From assembly GCF_003589595.1 (NCBI RefSeq), contig NW_020653772.1:939102-1003101 (forward strand): a stretch of 64,000 nt of DNA. Reading direction: 5' to 3'. Below the pieces are notes generated by a model, which saw only the letters and a program-made list of their open reading frames with translations, made no database searches and was not told the origin of the DNA. The stretch's first letter is position 1, and each line of letters starts with the position of its first letter. The DNA is from Hyposmocoma kahamanoa (lineage: Eukaryota > Arthropoda > Insecta > Lepidoptera > Cosmopterigidae). Of this stretch, positions 24,801 through 30,871 are shown in pieces. The position numbers and the translations under genes are program-made.

Positions 24801-25196
24801 AGTATGACGAATTCAAGTGTAATTTTCTTACCTATGATATAAAAATTATTCGACTTTGACTTCGATTGAGGGGGACGGGCGCAGTGGCACTGCCCCCCAG
24901 ATCTTTGCTATTTAAAGCTCTGAGTGGCAATACAACTGTTAAGGACAGGCGTGTCGCTTGTCACCATGCGCACGACTTGTTAAACTCGTCACTAACAGCA
25001 ACAAAAAAGTACAAATAAAAAACTGTTACCGCCCTAGGGCCGAGTTTAAAATACAGCTTAATTTTGCTGTATAATTTACAAACCGATGGTTCTCCGTCTT
25101 GTAGGTCATTCACCCCGCCGGGCCCTCACCGCTTTCCCTATCCTACTATATACTATATTTTTTGTTTCAGGTTTGGCCACAAAGCCAACTACATAA
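747..25196 (+). CDS. Ten-exon gene: coiled coil, RWD-like core (CENP-P/CENP-O-like candidate), long Lys/Asn-rich tail
   Basis: Joining 747-892, 6369-6542, 7577-7676, 10951-11073, 13708-13803, 17174-17294, 18640-18759, 21486-23168, 23564-23656 and 25171-25196 gives 2682 nt, 893 residues plus stop. Every intron is GT-AG and every phase matches. Residues 1-105 are helical and coiled-coil-like. Residues about 110-260 read like the RWD module of the inner-kinetochore proteins CENP-P and CENP-O: a helix rich in Tyr/Arg (NYATAYRSRRASLSRLVDKF), a loop, then a strand pair around ADLIEIQWTLQNKW. This match is by pattern and memory, so the family is an inference, P slightly favoured over O. Residues about 300-893 are hydrophilic, dominated by Lys and Asn, with basic clusters suggesting nuclear location and nucleic-acid binding; a RRTT site near residue 320 fits an Aurora-type kinase motif. 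CENP-P is usually near 290 residues, so the tail would be a large lineage-specific extension. Confidence 0.75.
2290..3339 (-). pseudogene. Broken Tc1-like transposase (DD34E type)
   Basis: The N-terminal part reads as a helix-turn-helix (SQRSVAAPLHLSQSAVSRVY) and is followed by the first catalytic Asp in LFTDECR. The frame is broken near 2680. Downstream in another frame are the second Asp context (HDNARCH) and the Glu context (PDLNPIKHLWDELKRR). Frameshift and stops make it inactive. Confidence 0.8.
3645..3856 (-). mobile_element. SINE-like family A
   Basis: tRNA-like head on the minus strand with A box TGGCCGAACGGTTACC and B box GGTTCGATTCC, a conserved body, and an AT-rich tail. It is inserted in the right TIR of the Tc1-like element. 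Confidence 0.8.
4296..4905 (+). mobile_element. Penelope-like element fragment with inverted terminal copies
   Basis: Near-identical inverted ends sharing CCCGAAACGTCGG and AAATAGTTTCATTTCC lie at 4296-4390 and 4815-4905. Between them, 4437-4554 encodes REAIEIKKHPNFNREDGF ending in a stop, resembling the C-terminal tail of Penelope-like ORFs that follows the GIY-YIG domain. Confidence 0.65.
4917..5360 (-). CDS. Uncharacterised 147-residue ORF in intron 1
   Basis: Open frame starting MRTTLAEVAIF and ending NSEQLQN. The middle (HFGEDWFTYEILEFYTHIFG) and an acidic region (DNEDTLTVDDMDES) look protein-like, not random. It lies antisense in intron 1, inside the outer TIR element and directly beside Penelope ends, so it may be cargo or a transposon-derived ORF. 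I do not recognise the family. No introns, promoter or polyadenylation signal could be assigned. Confidence 0.3.
   Translation of the reverse strand: MRTTLAEVAIFLSFTLSKVAIFSSTCKHCSIEQELMQHSPFSLIFIILSSKRSLAFIKNLLIKHFGEDWFTYEILEFYTHIFGQVQSNVIKEEMTDNEDTLTVDDMDESKGKLKLDLSCIFYYYYKKTGHVIIVLLQNHVNSEQLQN
5555..5665 (+). mobile_element. Degenerate Penelope-like terminal fragment
   Basis: It shares GTGACCATGGGACCTGTAAA and a diverged version of the GAAACGTCGG and ATAGTTT segments with the other copies. Confidence 0.5.
6029..6340 (-). pseudogene. Penelope-like GIY-YIG endonuclease fragment
   Basis: The minus strand encodes ARVYKLDCECDLSYIGQTKR, the GIY-YIG signature with the YIG tripeptide and conserved Arg of Penelope-like elements, followed by a degraded end. 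The adjacent 6255-6340 matches the element's terminal sequence. No reverse transcriptase part is seen. Confidence 0.7.
6369..6542 (+). CDS. RWD-like gene exon 2
   Basis: Acceptor TCTTACAG, donor GG|GTAAGT. It encodes an acidic start (SDSDTDFP) and a long helix with heptad-like spacing (TIRQLRQRQTMLKTCLHATQ). Phases 2 to 2 agree with exons 1 and 3. Confidence 0.8.
6568..6760 (-). mobile_element. tRNA-derived SINE-like element, family E
   Basis: The minus strand contains TAGCTCAGTTGGTAAGAGCA, a tRNA-like A-box region, with a B-box-like GGGTTCTG. The related copy at 33055-33185 shares this order. It lies 26 bases after the exon 2 donor. Confidence 0.55.
7115..7560 (+). mobile_element. SINE-like family B, tandem pair
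   Basis: The family consensus here includes AGTTCGTCC, GGTGAAATTACAGGCAC, CAGATCTTTG, TTAAAGCTC and GGACAGGCGTGTCGCTTACC. A first copy ends near 7340 and a second partial copy follows to about 7560, just before exon 3. Confidence 0.7.
7577..7676 (+). CDS. RWD-like gene exon 3
   Basis: Acceptor TTTTTCAG, donor GCG|GTAAGT. It encodes the first predicted beta strands (CRIDLVPFSLMFF). Ends in phase 0. Confidence 0.8.
7755..8935 (-). mobile_element. SINE-like family C, split by a hAT-type element
   Basis: The two halves 7755-7820 and 8893-8935 join to the usual family C head (minus-strand TGGCTTAGTTGGCATAG and TCTGGCACGG). The family has a GGTTCGAATCC B box. Confidence 0.6.
7821..8892. mobile_element. 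hAT-type element, termini CAGAGGCGGCTCG
   Basis: Inverted ends CAGAGGCGGCTCG and CGAGCCGCCTCTG, 1072 bp, inserted in a family C SINE. Flanking CTGGACGC and CCAGACTC are a diverged 8-bp target duplication. It has no transposase ORF. Confidence 0.65.
9311..9659. mobile_element. Long-TIR (foldback-like) MITE
   Basis: Arms of about 80 bp are inverted: CGACCCCTCCTACGTAAAGT on the left and its complement near 9590-9606, continuing through GAATTCA. Weaker inverted similarity extends outward to AGGTACGTAA at 9311 and TTACGTACCT at 9650-9659. Confidence 0.7.
9700..10640 (+). mobile_element. SINE-like family C, split by a TA-flanked MITE
   Basis: The tRNA-like head (GTTCGTTCCGTGGCTTAGTT, then GGTTCGAATCC) is at 10010-10080. 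The tail ACAAACTA at 10131-10138 continues as GTGGAGTAATTTC after 10591. Inverted pieces of the family's 5' part are at 9760-9960. Confidence 0.65.
10139..10589 (+). mobile_element. TA-flanked MITE, copy 1
   Basis: Inverted ends CAGTACCGGCACGCT and AGCGTGCCGGTACTA lie between TA dinucleotides (10137-10138 and 10590-10591). The uninterrupted target appears at about 53965 and 29910. TA duplication fits a Tc1/mariner-type mobiliser. Confidence 0.75.
10681..10925 (+). repeat. Dispersed repeat family D
   Basis: Starts AACCGACTTCGAAAA and ends near GAGTCGGTTT. Fuller copies occur at 35201-35670 and, inverted, at 44640-45092. No coding content. A further 3' piece lies at about 11905-12000. Confidence 0.6.
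10951..11073 (+). CDS. RWD-like gene exon 4
   Basis: Acceptor CGGCTACAG, donor GAA|GTAAGT, exactly 41 codons. It encodes FAPILYRGLKVIP followed by a Glu/Val-rich helix start. Confidence 0.8.
11104..11598 (+). mobile_element. hAT-type MITE family 2, copy 1
   Basis: Termini CATCGAGTGTATAACC and GGTTATATACTCGATG, 495 bp, flanked by the perfect 8-bp duplication GCCCAACA. It starts 30 bases after the exon 4 donor. Confidence 0.8.
12200..12400 (+). pseudogene. Jockey-type LINE C-terminal fragment
   Basis: Reads as AMKLHDLIPPYTFHHQRARR and HPYVVDIP, the conserved tail downstream of reverse transcriptase in insect Jockey-like elements. Same region as the fragment at 25430-26040. Confidence 0.55.
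12500..12835 (+). mobile_element. LINE 3' end
   Basis: Shares with 24545-24860 a long segment including TTTCTTGCTCGTTCTTCTC and AGTAGAGTTTAATCAGTATG. The 24.5-kb copy continues upstream into a retroelement-like C terminus, so this is read as the 3' UTR of the same family. Confidence 0.55.
13054..13220. mobile_element. Small inverted-repeat element
   Basis: AGGGTCGTATTCC at the left and GACCCTTA at the right, with internal alternating ACTCAAGTC and GACTTGAG blocks that can fold back. Confidence 0.4.
13708..13803 (+). CDS. RWD-like gene exon 5
   Basis: Acceptor TTCTTTCAG, donor TTG|GTATGT, exactly 32 codons in phase 0. It encodes the Tyr/Arg-rich helix resembling the helix preceding the second strand set of CENP-P. 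Confidence 0.8.
14962..15195 (-). mobile_element. SINE-like family B
   Basis: Minus-strand copy with GGTAAGCGACACGCCTGTCC, CAGAGCTTTAAA and GGCAGAAATAGGTAAGGTG in the family order. Confidence 0.65.
15205..15424 (+). pseudogene. Non-LTR retrotransposon C-terminal fragment
   Basis: Open frame ending AIELYNVVP, FYNKLKNLIQKCYYTIQDFV, stop. The pattern (Y/N-x-P, then FK/YNKLK, then YY-x-x-x-DF) is the usual C terminus of insect LINE ORF2. An AT-rich tail follows. Confidence 0.5.
15970..16192 (+). mobile_element. SINE-like family A
   Basis: Full plus-strand copy: ACTGCCTCCGTGGCCGAACG head, GGTTCGATTCC B box, (ATT)n tail. Confidence 0.85.
16302..16874. mobile_element. TIR element filled with GAGTC-type motifs
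   Basis: Inverted ends AAGAGACTCAGTCTTTTAAG and its near-complement at about 16848-16874. The interior is packed with GAGTC, GACTC and AGTCTTTT on both strands. Subterminal motif clusters are typical of hAT-type elements, but no clear target duplication was found. Confidence 0.5.
17174..17294 (+). CDS. RWD-like gene exon 6
   Basis: Acceptor TTATTTCAG, donor G|GTAAAT. It encodes the GGYVLKCADLIEIQW strand region, the best match to an RWD domain. Ends in phase 1. A SINE tail begins only about 14 bases past the donor. Confidence 0.8.
17308..17516 (-). mobile_element. SINE-like family A beside a splice donor
   Basis: Full minus-strand copy; its tail ATAATAACGCACAC begins 14 bases after the end of exon 6. 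Confidence 0.8.
17690..17850 (-). mobile_element. SINE-like family C
   Basis: Minus-strand copy: CCGGCCGGATTCGAACC, CCGTGCCAGACG, GCCACGGAACGAACC. Confidence 0.7.
17870..18575 (-). mobile_element. SINE-like family B, split by a TA-flanked MITE
   Basis: The body is at 17870-18083. The end of the family (GGAGCTCTACTGCTAC) resumes at 18548 after the MITE. Confidence 0.65.
18086..18545 (-). mobile_element. TA-flanked MITE, copy 2
   Basis: Ends TAGTACCGGCACGCT and AGCGTGCCGGTACTG, TA on both sides, 460 bp, inverted relative to copy 1. Confidence 0.75.
18640..18759 (+). CDS. RWD-like gene exon 7
   Basis: Acceptor TTGTTTCAG, donor G|GTATAA. It encodes an amphipathic helical segment (YIKVITGLHRQL, then DERTMLLAKIFS). 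Phase 1 to 1. Confidence 0.8.
18877..19655 (-). mobile_element. hAT-type MITE family 2, copy 2 (interrupted)
   Basis: Reverse-oriented copy, CATCTAGTTTATAACC to GGTTATATACGTGATG, split by a family 1 MITE at 19053-19338. A target duplication is not clear. Confidence 0.7.
19053..19338 (+). mobile_element. hAT-type MITE family 1, copy 2
   Basis: Full 286-bp copy, CATTGACTTACAATTA to TTTGTAAGTCAATG, flanked by the 8-bp duplication GTATTTAT. Inserted in a family 2 MITE. Confidence 0.85.
19914..20146 (+). mobile_element. SINE-like family A
   Basis: Full copy with a TTATT-type tail. TTATTTGACA occurs on both sides as a target duplication. Confidence 0.85.
20392..20611 (-). mobile_element. SINE-like family A
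   Basis: Full minus-strand copy, inverted relative to the one 250 bases upstream, making a large inverted pair in intron 7. Confidence 0.8.
20930..21135 (+). pseudogene. Jockey-type LINE C-terminal fragment
   Basis: Read through a frameshift it gives YDMGFTKNRVNRSLKGW, matching the conserved end of insect Jockey-like ORF2. A stop-containing relic. Confidence 0.45.
21486..23168 (+). CDS. RWD-like gene exon 8, Lys/Asn-rich tail
   Basis: One exon of 1683 nt, open throughout, acceptor CTTTCAG and donor A|GTAAGT (phase 1 to 1). About one residue in six is lysine in the first 200 residues, and asparagine is frequent. It has no hydrophobic core, so it should be disordered. It contains a 66-nt tandem repeat. 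The reverse frame is also open over a long stretch, which is a codon-composition shadow. Confidence 0.8.
21977..22180 (+). repeat. 66-nt tandem coding repeat in the tail
   Basis: Copies start at 22031, 22097 and 22163 (spacing exactly 66 nt, 22 residues), with a shorter divergent copy at 21977. Each begins GKVKN or GKDKN and includes GGKKLSNN-type sequence. It preserves frame. Confidence 0.8.
23564..23656 (+). CDS. RWD-like gene exon 9
   Basis: Acceptor TTTTTTTCAG, donor C|GTAAGT. It encodes a Ser/Thr-rich segment (TTSTKLSNLVSGAAMPLQK). Phase 1 to 1, matching exons 8 and 10. Confidence 0.75.
23740..23905 (-). mobile_element. SINE-like family B
   Basis: Minus-strand copy in intron 9: GGTGGTAAGCGACACGCC, CACAAAGATCTGAG, CAAGTCCCATTTGCCTG. 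Confidence 0.65.
24086..24545 (+). mobile_element. Small TIR element, family F, copy 1
   Basis: Starts TTTAAGAGGGAGCAGAGG; the right end (GCTCTTAAA) is diverged. Very similar to 31629-32117 over its whole length. Confidence 0.65.
24545..24860 (+). pseudogene. LINE C terminus and 3' UTR
   Basis: The start encodes RFYNKIPIDIQNFPFRFKT, a LINE ORF2 C terminus, followed by the 3' UTR shared with 12500-12835. Confidence 0.55.
24866..24990 (+). mobile_element. SINE-like family B fragment
   Basis: GACGGGCGCAGTGGCACTGC, CAGATCTTTGC, GGACAGGCGTGTCGCTTG, without the 5' half. Confidence 0.6.
25171..25196 (+). CDS. RWD-like gene exon 10 with stop
   Basis: Acceptor TTTGTTTCAG followed by seven codons (LATKPTT) and TAA at 25194-25196. 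It is too short for ORF-based calling. Support comes from a strong polypyrimidine tract and the matching phase. Confidence 0.65.
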
Positions 25197-25277
25197 GCTT
25201 GTATTTTCGTAAAATAGCACGCCCCACTACGGGCATGAGTCGCTAGTTAAGCATAGTTCTTGTATCATTGATTTTAG

Positions 25278-26242
25278 AGCATAGGTTCCCAAACTTTGTT
25301 GTTTACTGTCCACTTTAGGCAAGATAAAAAAATTTCAATGCCCGCCCACAAAAAAAAAATTGAAAACACAATGCAAGGATCAGTGGAAAAGAAATCCCGT
25401 CTTGTCGAGAGTCCACGGTTAGTCATTTCAATTTGACACTTAAGGCAGTTAACGATTGGGGCGATGCCAATCTTGTCAAATTTAATGCTAACCAAAACGC
25501 AGGCGTGTCTCCACAAAACGGAGTCCCTTTCACCTGACTCCGACTTTTCGTGATATATACCGATAACCGACCGTCTCCAGCTACTTGGAATGTATCTGTC
25601 GTCAATCTGAACTTCGGCAGATATATTGAATTCATGGCCAATAATGCAGCCAGGAATCTCAGCATCCTTTCCAAGTTGAGGCATTACTTCACACCGGGAC
25701 AGTTGCTTCAGCTGTACCAAGCACAACTCCGGTCGTGTATGGAGTACTGCTTCCACTTATGGGATGGCTCTGCTAAATACCAACTGGCCACCTTAGATTC
25801 AATTGACCAGCGTAGCTAGAAGCTTATAAGTGACTCGGAATTAGTAAAGGCGAAACTGCAGAGCCTTTAACACCGCCGTCAAGTTGCCTGCTTATAGGTA
25901 TTTTACAGGATATATCACAGAGAGTATGCGATGGAATTACACGACTTAATTCCGCCTTCCCCTTTCCATCATCGGGGGACTAGGCGTAAGCTTGGATTGC
26001 TCACGTATTTTGCGCATTTATTCGCACTTATTTTGAATAAAAAAAAAAATGACGCAAAAAATCACAAGAAAAAAAAAATTATGTGGTGTAGTTGCTATAG
26101 ATAATTCAGTTTTTTTTTCCAAATGCGATAGCACCCACCGGACAGCGTCGACGTCTCCCTAATAACTTCCTAGGCCTCTATCACCCCCTAGGTCAGTTCA
26201 GCGACCACTGGGTAGCGGTAGAGACCACTTTGGGAAACTATA
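25278..26242. mobile_element. Possible hAT-type element hosting a LINE
   Basis: CATAGGTTCCCAAACTTTG on the left and CACTTTGGGAAACTATA on the right are an inverted pair of the common hAT 'TTCCCAAAC' kind, flanked by imperfect TTTTAGAG and CTTTAAAG. It starts about 80 bases after the RWD-like gene's stop codon. Confidence 0.4.
25430..26040 (+). pseudogene. Jockey-type LINE reverse-transcriptase C-terminal relic
   Basis: Plus-strand reading gives LSILSKLRHYFTPGQLLQLY, RSCMEYCFHLWDG, then VFYRIYHRECAMELHDLIPP, all standard landmarks of Jockey-like ORF2. Internal stops and frame changes make it inactive. Confidence 0.7.
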
Positions 26243-26244
26243 CT

Positions 26245-27235
26245 TTAAAGAGTAATTTTAATTAATTATGTTTGTTTTCCACTGGTCGCTTACTGTTACT
26301 ATATGAAACTTACACGACCCGCTGCTGGGCACGGGTTTTCTATGCTATATAATAATGAATTCAATTGAAATCATGTACTTGTAATATTAAGTATATTGAT
26401 TGTCACGATATTTTACCATCCTGATATTCAATTATTTTTTGTGAAATTAGAATAGAATAGACATTTATTGCAACGCCACAACACAGATACAAAAGAAATT
26501 GGTAACACAGATAACCTAAACAAAAGTATTAATGAAAGAAAAATACAATAAAAAAAACAACAACATAAGACAAGCATGGCAAAAAGCAAAAAACAAAATA
26601 TAGCGACTACAAATTTTGTACTGACATTTGTGCGGTTGTGGCGTACGCAAAAGGACTTCATTCAGCATAACGATGCCTTGCTTTGTCAAACTCGTATCTT
26701 ATAAAGAGGGATTATTCAGGAGATGGCGAATTTGTATATACAATCCATTTTTTGCATTTCAGTAACATTGTGCTTTAAAGATACGAGTTTAAGAAAGTAA
26801 GGTGACGATAAGCCACAGTCATAACTGATTGTGGCGCTGGTTTTCAATGAGCCCTGAGAAATTAAATTACAACACTAGTTTTTTGTAACTTATCACTCTC
26901 GGACACGAGAACAATTCCTTTCTTTCTTTTAATTCAATTATTTCGATGCGGCAGCATTAGCCGGATCGAAATAATTTTTCTGTGTATTTGGTCTTTGTAT
27001 TAATAATATGTGATTTTTAAACTTTTTGATAATAAACAATAAATAAAAACGTATTTTTAATAAGGAAAATTATTTTATTTTATACGACTAATGAAATCAT
27101 ACAAAAACCTCTTAAATTCTAAGTCACACGGTTTTAAATTCAATTATCTAAATTGCCAGAATGGTTGTCATGAAATATTATTATGTCATAAAAATTAGAC
27201 AAAAAAATTAAGTCACGATTAAACACAGCTTTATG
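26245..27235. other. Intergenic, low-complexity and unassigned
   Basis: AT-rich, with no supported exon. The segment 26447-26660 beginning AGAATAGACATTTATTGC looks like a reversed retroelement 3' end. GATTCGAAATAATT-type fragments of family C appear near 26940-26990. Confidence 0.3.
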
Positions 27236-27239
27236 TATA

Positions 27240-27540
27240 GGAAATGAAACTATTTTTCCGGATTTAAATCGCGTATATTTGTTTTTTCAAACAAACCGAC
27301 GTTTCGGGCCCTTTACAGGTCCCATGGTGACTGAGGTGGTACAGTCTTCAACCAGTTATGTCTAACATTGATGCAAACCACCCTATTTTTTCACTATAGT
27401 TACAGTAGTTATTAATTAAATACCTTATTTTTAATTTTACAAAGAAAACATTCCAATTTACGCTAAATTAAGTTTAATAATAGAAATTAGAGTAAAGTAA
27501 AACATATTAATGAAATCCGGAAAAATAGTTTCATTTCCTA
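27240..27540 (+). mobile_element. Penelope-like terminal unit with inverted ends
   Basis: GGAAATGAAACTATTTTTCC and AAACCGACGTTTCGGGCCC at the left, and the complementary TCCGGAAAAATAGTTTC at the right. Closely matches the noncoding part of the 4.3-4.9 kb element. Confidence 0.65.
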
Positions 27541-27867
27541 TGTGTAACAATCGCGAAAACCTTAGAGCTCGATACAGCTTTATTTACTTTATTGGAATAA
27601 AAAAAAGACAACTAAAGACATTTTGACAATACAATATTAAGACAATACAAATTACTAATTAAAAGTTACATGAATGTAAAAATCATTGTAAACAAATTCA
27701 GTTTCATTAGGACACATTTTTATAAAAAAAAAACAATAGCTTAAAACTAAACTCACGATATTAAAAGAAAACACAAAATAAGATGTCAAAAAATTCGTTA
27801 ATTAAAAAAAAACATTTTGACAAAGACAAAAATGGAAAATTCAAAGGCCAACGGATGTTGTAATAGG

Positions 27868-28380
27868 TTTTAGAGTGCTTACACACGGCGACTTTAACAG
27901 CAATGCAAACAGCAAAGATTGCATCTCTACACTTGCGATTCATAGACGTTTACATCGATGCAAACACGCGATTGCATCGATACAAACGCGCGATTGCATC
28001 GATATAAATGCGTAATTGCATCGCTACATTTGCGATTTATAGGCGCTTACATCGCGATGCAAACACGCGATTGCATCGATACAAACGCGCGATTGCATCG
28101 ATATAAATGCGCAATTTCATCGATACAAACGCGAATGCATCGATACAGTCGCTCATGTTGAATAATTAAGTACGCAAAATCTGTACAGGTTTATGCACAT
28201 TATTTCGTTTTGTTAATTGTAAATTTAAAAGTGAAATTAATAAATACAGTAAATAAATAAATTAGTTAATTAATTTAAAATGTGCATCACTGATTAAAGC
28301 CGCGCTCGTGTGTAAAGGTAGATAGAGACTAGCGACTGCATCGCGTTTACTTTACGTTGCCGTATGTAACCGCTCTTAAA
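27868..28380. mobile_element. TIR element carrying a 22-bp minisatellite
   Basis: Left TTTTAGAGTGCTTACACACG and right complement of TTTAAGAGCGGTTACATACG form imperfect 26-bp inverted ends around the array. Confidence 0.5.
27950..28157 (+). repeat. 22-bp minisatellite, GCGATTGCATCGATAYAAAY
   Basis: Units of about 20-22 bases containing the palindrome ATCGAT recur about eight times with small changes. A related degenerate stretch is at 32117-32250. Confidence 0.8.
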
Positions 28381-29280
28381 CTAGCTTAGAAATTATTACT
28401 TTTTTCAAAAAACGTACCTTCGTTTTACTGTAAATAAAAAAAAAACAGGTAGAGAAACGTATTAAGACGGTTGGAAAAAGCCTTATATCGATAAGCTCAA
28501 GCGTCGCATCGGGTCCTGTTTTTCATTTACAACGCTTGGTGACGCGACGACACTCGCATTAGTGCGCCCGGATCACAATGTGGTCGGCGTCTGACGCCTC
28601 ACTACGTTCAAGTGACACGCGTCGACTCCCGTATCCATATTTGCATAACACAAATTTGTACCTTAATAATGGGAAAATAGAGTTGAATGTGCTATAGGCG
28701 AAAAACATGACGCGTCGCGACGATTCGACTCTGCGCCAGTGTGAGTTGAGCCTTAGTTGTATACAAAGAAAATACGTAGTAAGTAGTGACGTGATACGCT
28801 ATGGGTACTAGGGATGCGCTATTGTGAATGATTTCGATAGGTATTCGACTCATCCTGTCATTCGAATTCCATAGAGCATTTCTGCTCGTGATCACCTAGC
28901 CAAATCAAATAAAAAATCTTCTTAAGTAGTTTCTAGTCTATTAACTTTTATAAATTTTGGTTAAATATATTTGCTTGAAGGTTAATATGTTTTTACTATA
29001 ATAATACAAAAAAATATATACTAACAATTAAACTTTCTATTATTTTGATCCGAAGGCTGAAACTACGCCTTGAACCAATAGATGCAATGCAAAATACACT
29101 GTGTTAATACTAAATCTATGGTGTTAAGAGTGTATTTAAAATTTAGTGCAAGTGGACATTAGATTATCCCAATTTTTCGATAGCCGGTTTGTCACTTAAT
29201 GTGGCCTTTGTCAAAACGTTACACATAAAAAAAGTAAGAAAATTACTTAAAAACTAACTAAAAAGAATTATGAAAAAATC
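28381..29280. other. Intergenic, nothing assigned
   Basis: No supported gene or repeat family, apart from an AT-rich stretch with scattered GC-rich segments near 28500-28630. Confidence 0.3.
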
Positions 29281-29456
29281 CATACATAAGTACTTTTTAA
29301 AAAGAACCTTAAATCCTATTGGTGGACCGTTGGGAACGTTTGTATTCTTGAATCCTTCCAGTAGCGCTGTAGGGAATAATTCTGTCCCGTAGTTGTCTCC
29401 TCGTTGGGTTAAAACGGAGTTCTGAACGGATAATTCTTGTGAGTGTCTCCCATTCT
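29281..29456 (-). CDS. Possible orphan exon, unknown product
   Basis: Behind a fair acceptor (minus strand TTACATATTTCAG) the phase 0 reading is open for 66 codons to TAG and includes TELFPTALLEGF and NTNVPNGPPIG. A second frame is also open to a stop just after NRI. Phase 0 could follow the reductase exon ending at 32743, but the sequence does not resemble a reductase C terminus. It may be chance. Confidence 0.2.
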
Positions 29457-29487
29457 GAAATATGTAAAGAAATTATAGTAAACAAAG

Positions 29488-29715
29488 CATTGACTTACAA
29501 TTATATGGACGTCGGGTCCGCGCTAAAAAGTGTCCGAACTTGTAAGGCGTTAAAATCGTATACAGAGCGTCAAACTCAGCTTTAGTCTTCATTTGTTCGA
29601 CTGACAGCGCGATACTGCGATGACATTACAATTTAAATGTTGAATAGGTTGACTTGGGACATTTTTTTCGTGGTTTTTGTATTAGACCCGTCGTCCATTT
29701 ATTTGTAAGTTAATG
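29488..29715 (+). mobile_element. hAT-type MITE family 1, deleted copy
   Basis: 228 bp, 8-bp duplication AAACAAAG on both sides. It lacks about 58 internal bases relative to the 286-bp form. Confidence 0.8.
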
Positions 29716-29754
29716 AAACAAAGCTTTAAATTAAATGGCTTGTTCCATTCTATT

Positions 29755-29940
29755 TCATTAACTTTTTTGCCGTAGCTCTATCTGTGAGAAATTTATTTCT
29801 ACACTCAGCCAGCTACCTTTACAGCTACCAGCAGCTGCCTAGAGATGTCGGTTTAATAATTGTAATTTGTGAGTTTTAATTGAATGTTTAAATTCAATTA
29901 TTTTTGTGAAATTACTCCACTAGTTTGTTACAATTTTTTT
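29755..29940 (-). mobile_element. SINE-like family C fragment
   Basis: GCCGTAGCTCTATCTGTGAG, TTTACAGCTACCAGCAGCTG and ACTCCACTAGTTTGTTAC in the order seen in other copies. Confidence 0.5.
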
Positions 29941-29944
29941 TATT

Positions 29945-30112
29945 TAACTTTTGGAACGCACACGCTTATAGCTCCGTAGTAGGGAAACTCTGTGTCGCGG
30001 GTGTCATGGATGTATGGACAACCACAAATTACACCCAAACTCACGAGAGAAACAAATGCAGGCCATACAAACATTTCTCATGATAACCGTTCGACCACAG
30101 AGGCAGTTAAAA
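29945..30112 (-). mobile_element. SINE-like family A, degenerate
   Basis: Recognisable CTCTGTGTCGCGGGTG, AAACTCACGAGAGAAA and CGTTCGACCACAGAGGCAG, with the B-box region deleted. Confidence 0.65.
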
Positions 30113-30164
30113 TTCATATTATTAAAATTGTTATTAATTAAAATATATATTATTTTTTTTAAAA

Positions 30165-30250
30165 ACAAATATCCGCGATTTAAATCCGGAAAAATAGTTT
30201 CATTTCCTATGTGTAACAATCGCGAAAATCTAAGAACTCGATTAATATTA
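30165..30250 (+). mobile_element. Penelope-like end fragment
   Basis: CGCGATTTAAATCCGGAAAA and TTTCATTTCCTATGTGTAAC match the ends at 27540 and 42090. Confidence 0.6.
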
Positions 30251-30284
30251 TTTAAATTAATACATTTGTATTAATTAAATTAAC

Positions 30285-30471
30285 ACAAAGGTCGAATATG
30301 AAGAAAAAGGCTGGATTCGTCCAGTGTCTTCTAGCAAACTGTGCCAGACGCTATGCCAACTAAGCTACGGAACGAACCAACAGTGCTTGTTGAAGATCTT
30401 TGTTTTTGGTTTTTAATGACTTTTTGCCGTAGCGCCATCTTTGTTTACATTTTTGATCTCGAATTCCATCA
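30285..30471 (-). mobile_element. SINE-like family C running into the gap
   Basis: CTTCTAGCAAACTGTGCCAG, CTACGGAACGAACC and CCGTAGCGCCATCT on the minus strand. Confidence 0.6.
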
Positions 30472-30871
30472 NNNNNNNNNNNNNNNNNNNNNNNNNNNNN
30501 NNNNNNNNNNNNNNNNNNNNNNNNNNNNNNNNNNNNNNNNNNNNNNNNNNNNNNNNNNNNNNNNNNNNNNNNNNNNNNNNNNNNNNNNNNNNNNNNNNNN
30601 NNNNNNNNNNNNNNNNNNNNNNNNNNNNNNNNNNNNNNNNNNNNNNNNNNNNNNNNNNNNNNNNNNNNNNNNNNNNNNNNNNNNNNNNNNNNNNNNNNNN
30701 NNNNNNNNNNNNNNNNNNNNNNNNNNNNNNNNNNNNNNNNNNNNNNNNNNNNNNNNNNNNNNNNNNNNNNNNNNNNNNNNNNNNNNNNNNNNNNNNNNNN
30801 NNNNNNNNNNNNNNNNNNNNNNNNNNNNNNNNNNNNNNNNNNNNNNNNNNNNNNNNNNNNNNNNNNNNNNN
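30472..30871. other. Assembly gap (400 N)
   Basis: Undetermined bases. The round length suggests an estimated gap. It lies downstream of the reductase exons and could hide its C-terminal exons. Confidence 0.99.

Noticed and set aside
25274..25756. 160-codon minus-strand frame
   Set aside because: Antisense to a Jockey-type LINE relic whose plus-strand landmarks are clear.
27950..28157. CRISPR-like array
   Set aside because: Units are contiguous and diverge evenly with no unique spacers, in a eukaryotic genome.
27958..28161. 67-codon open frame with repeated TRDCIDTNARLHRYK
   Set aside because: It is translation of the 22-bp minisatellite.
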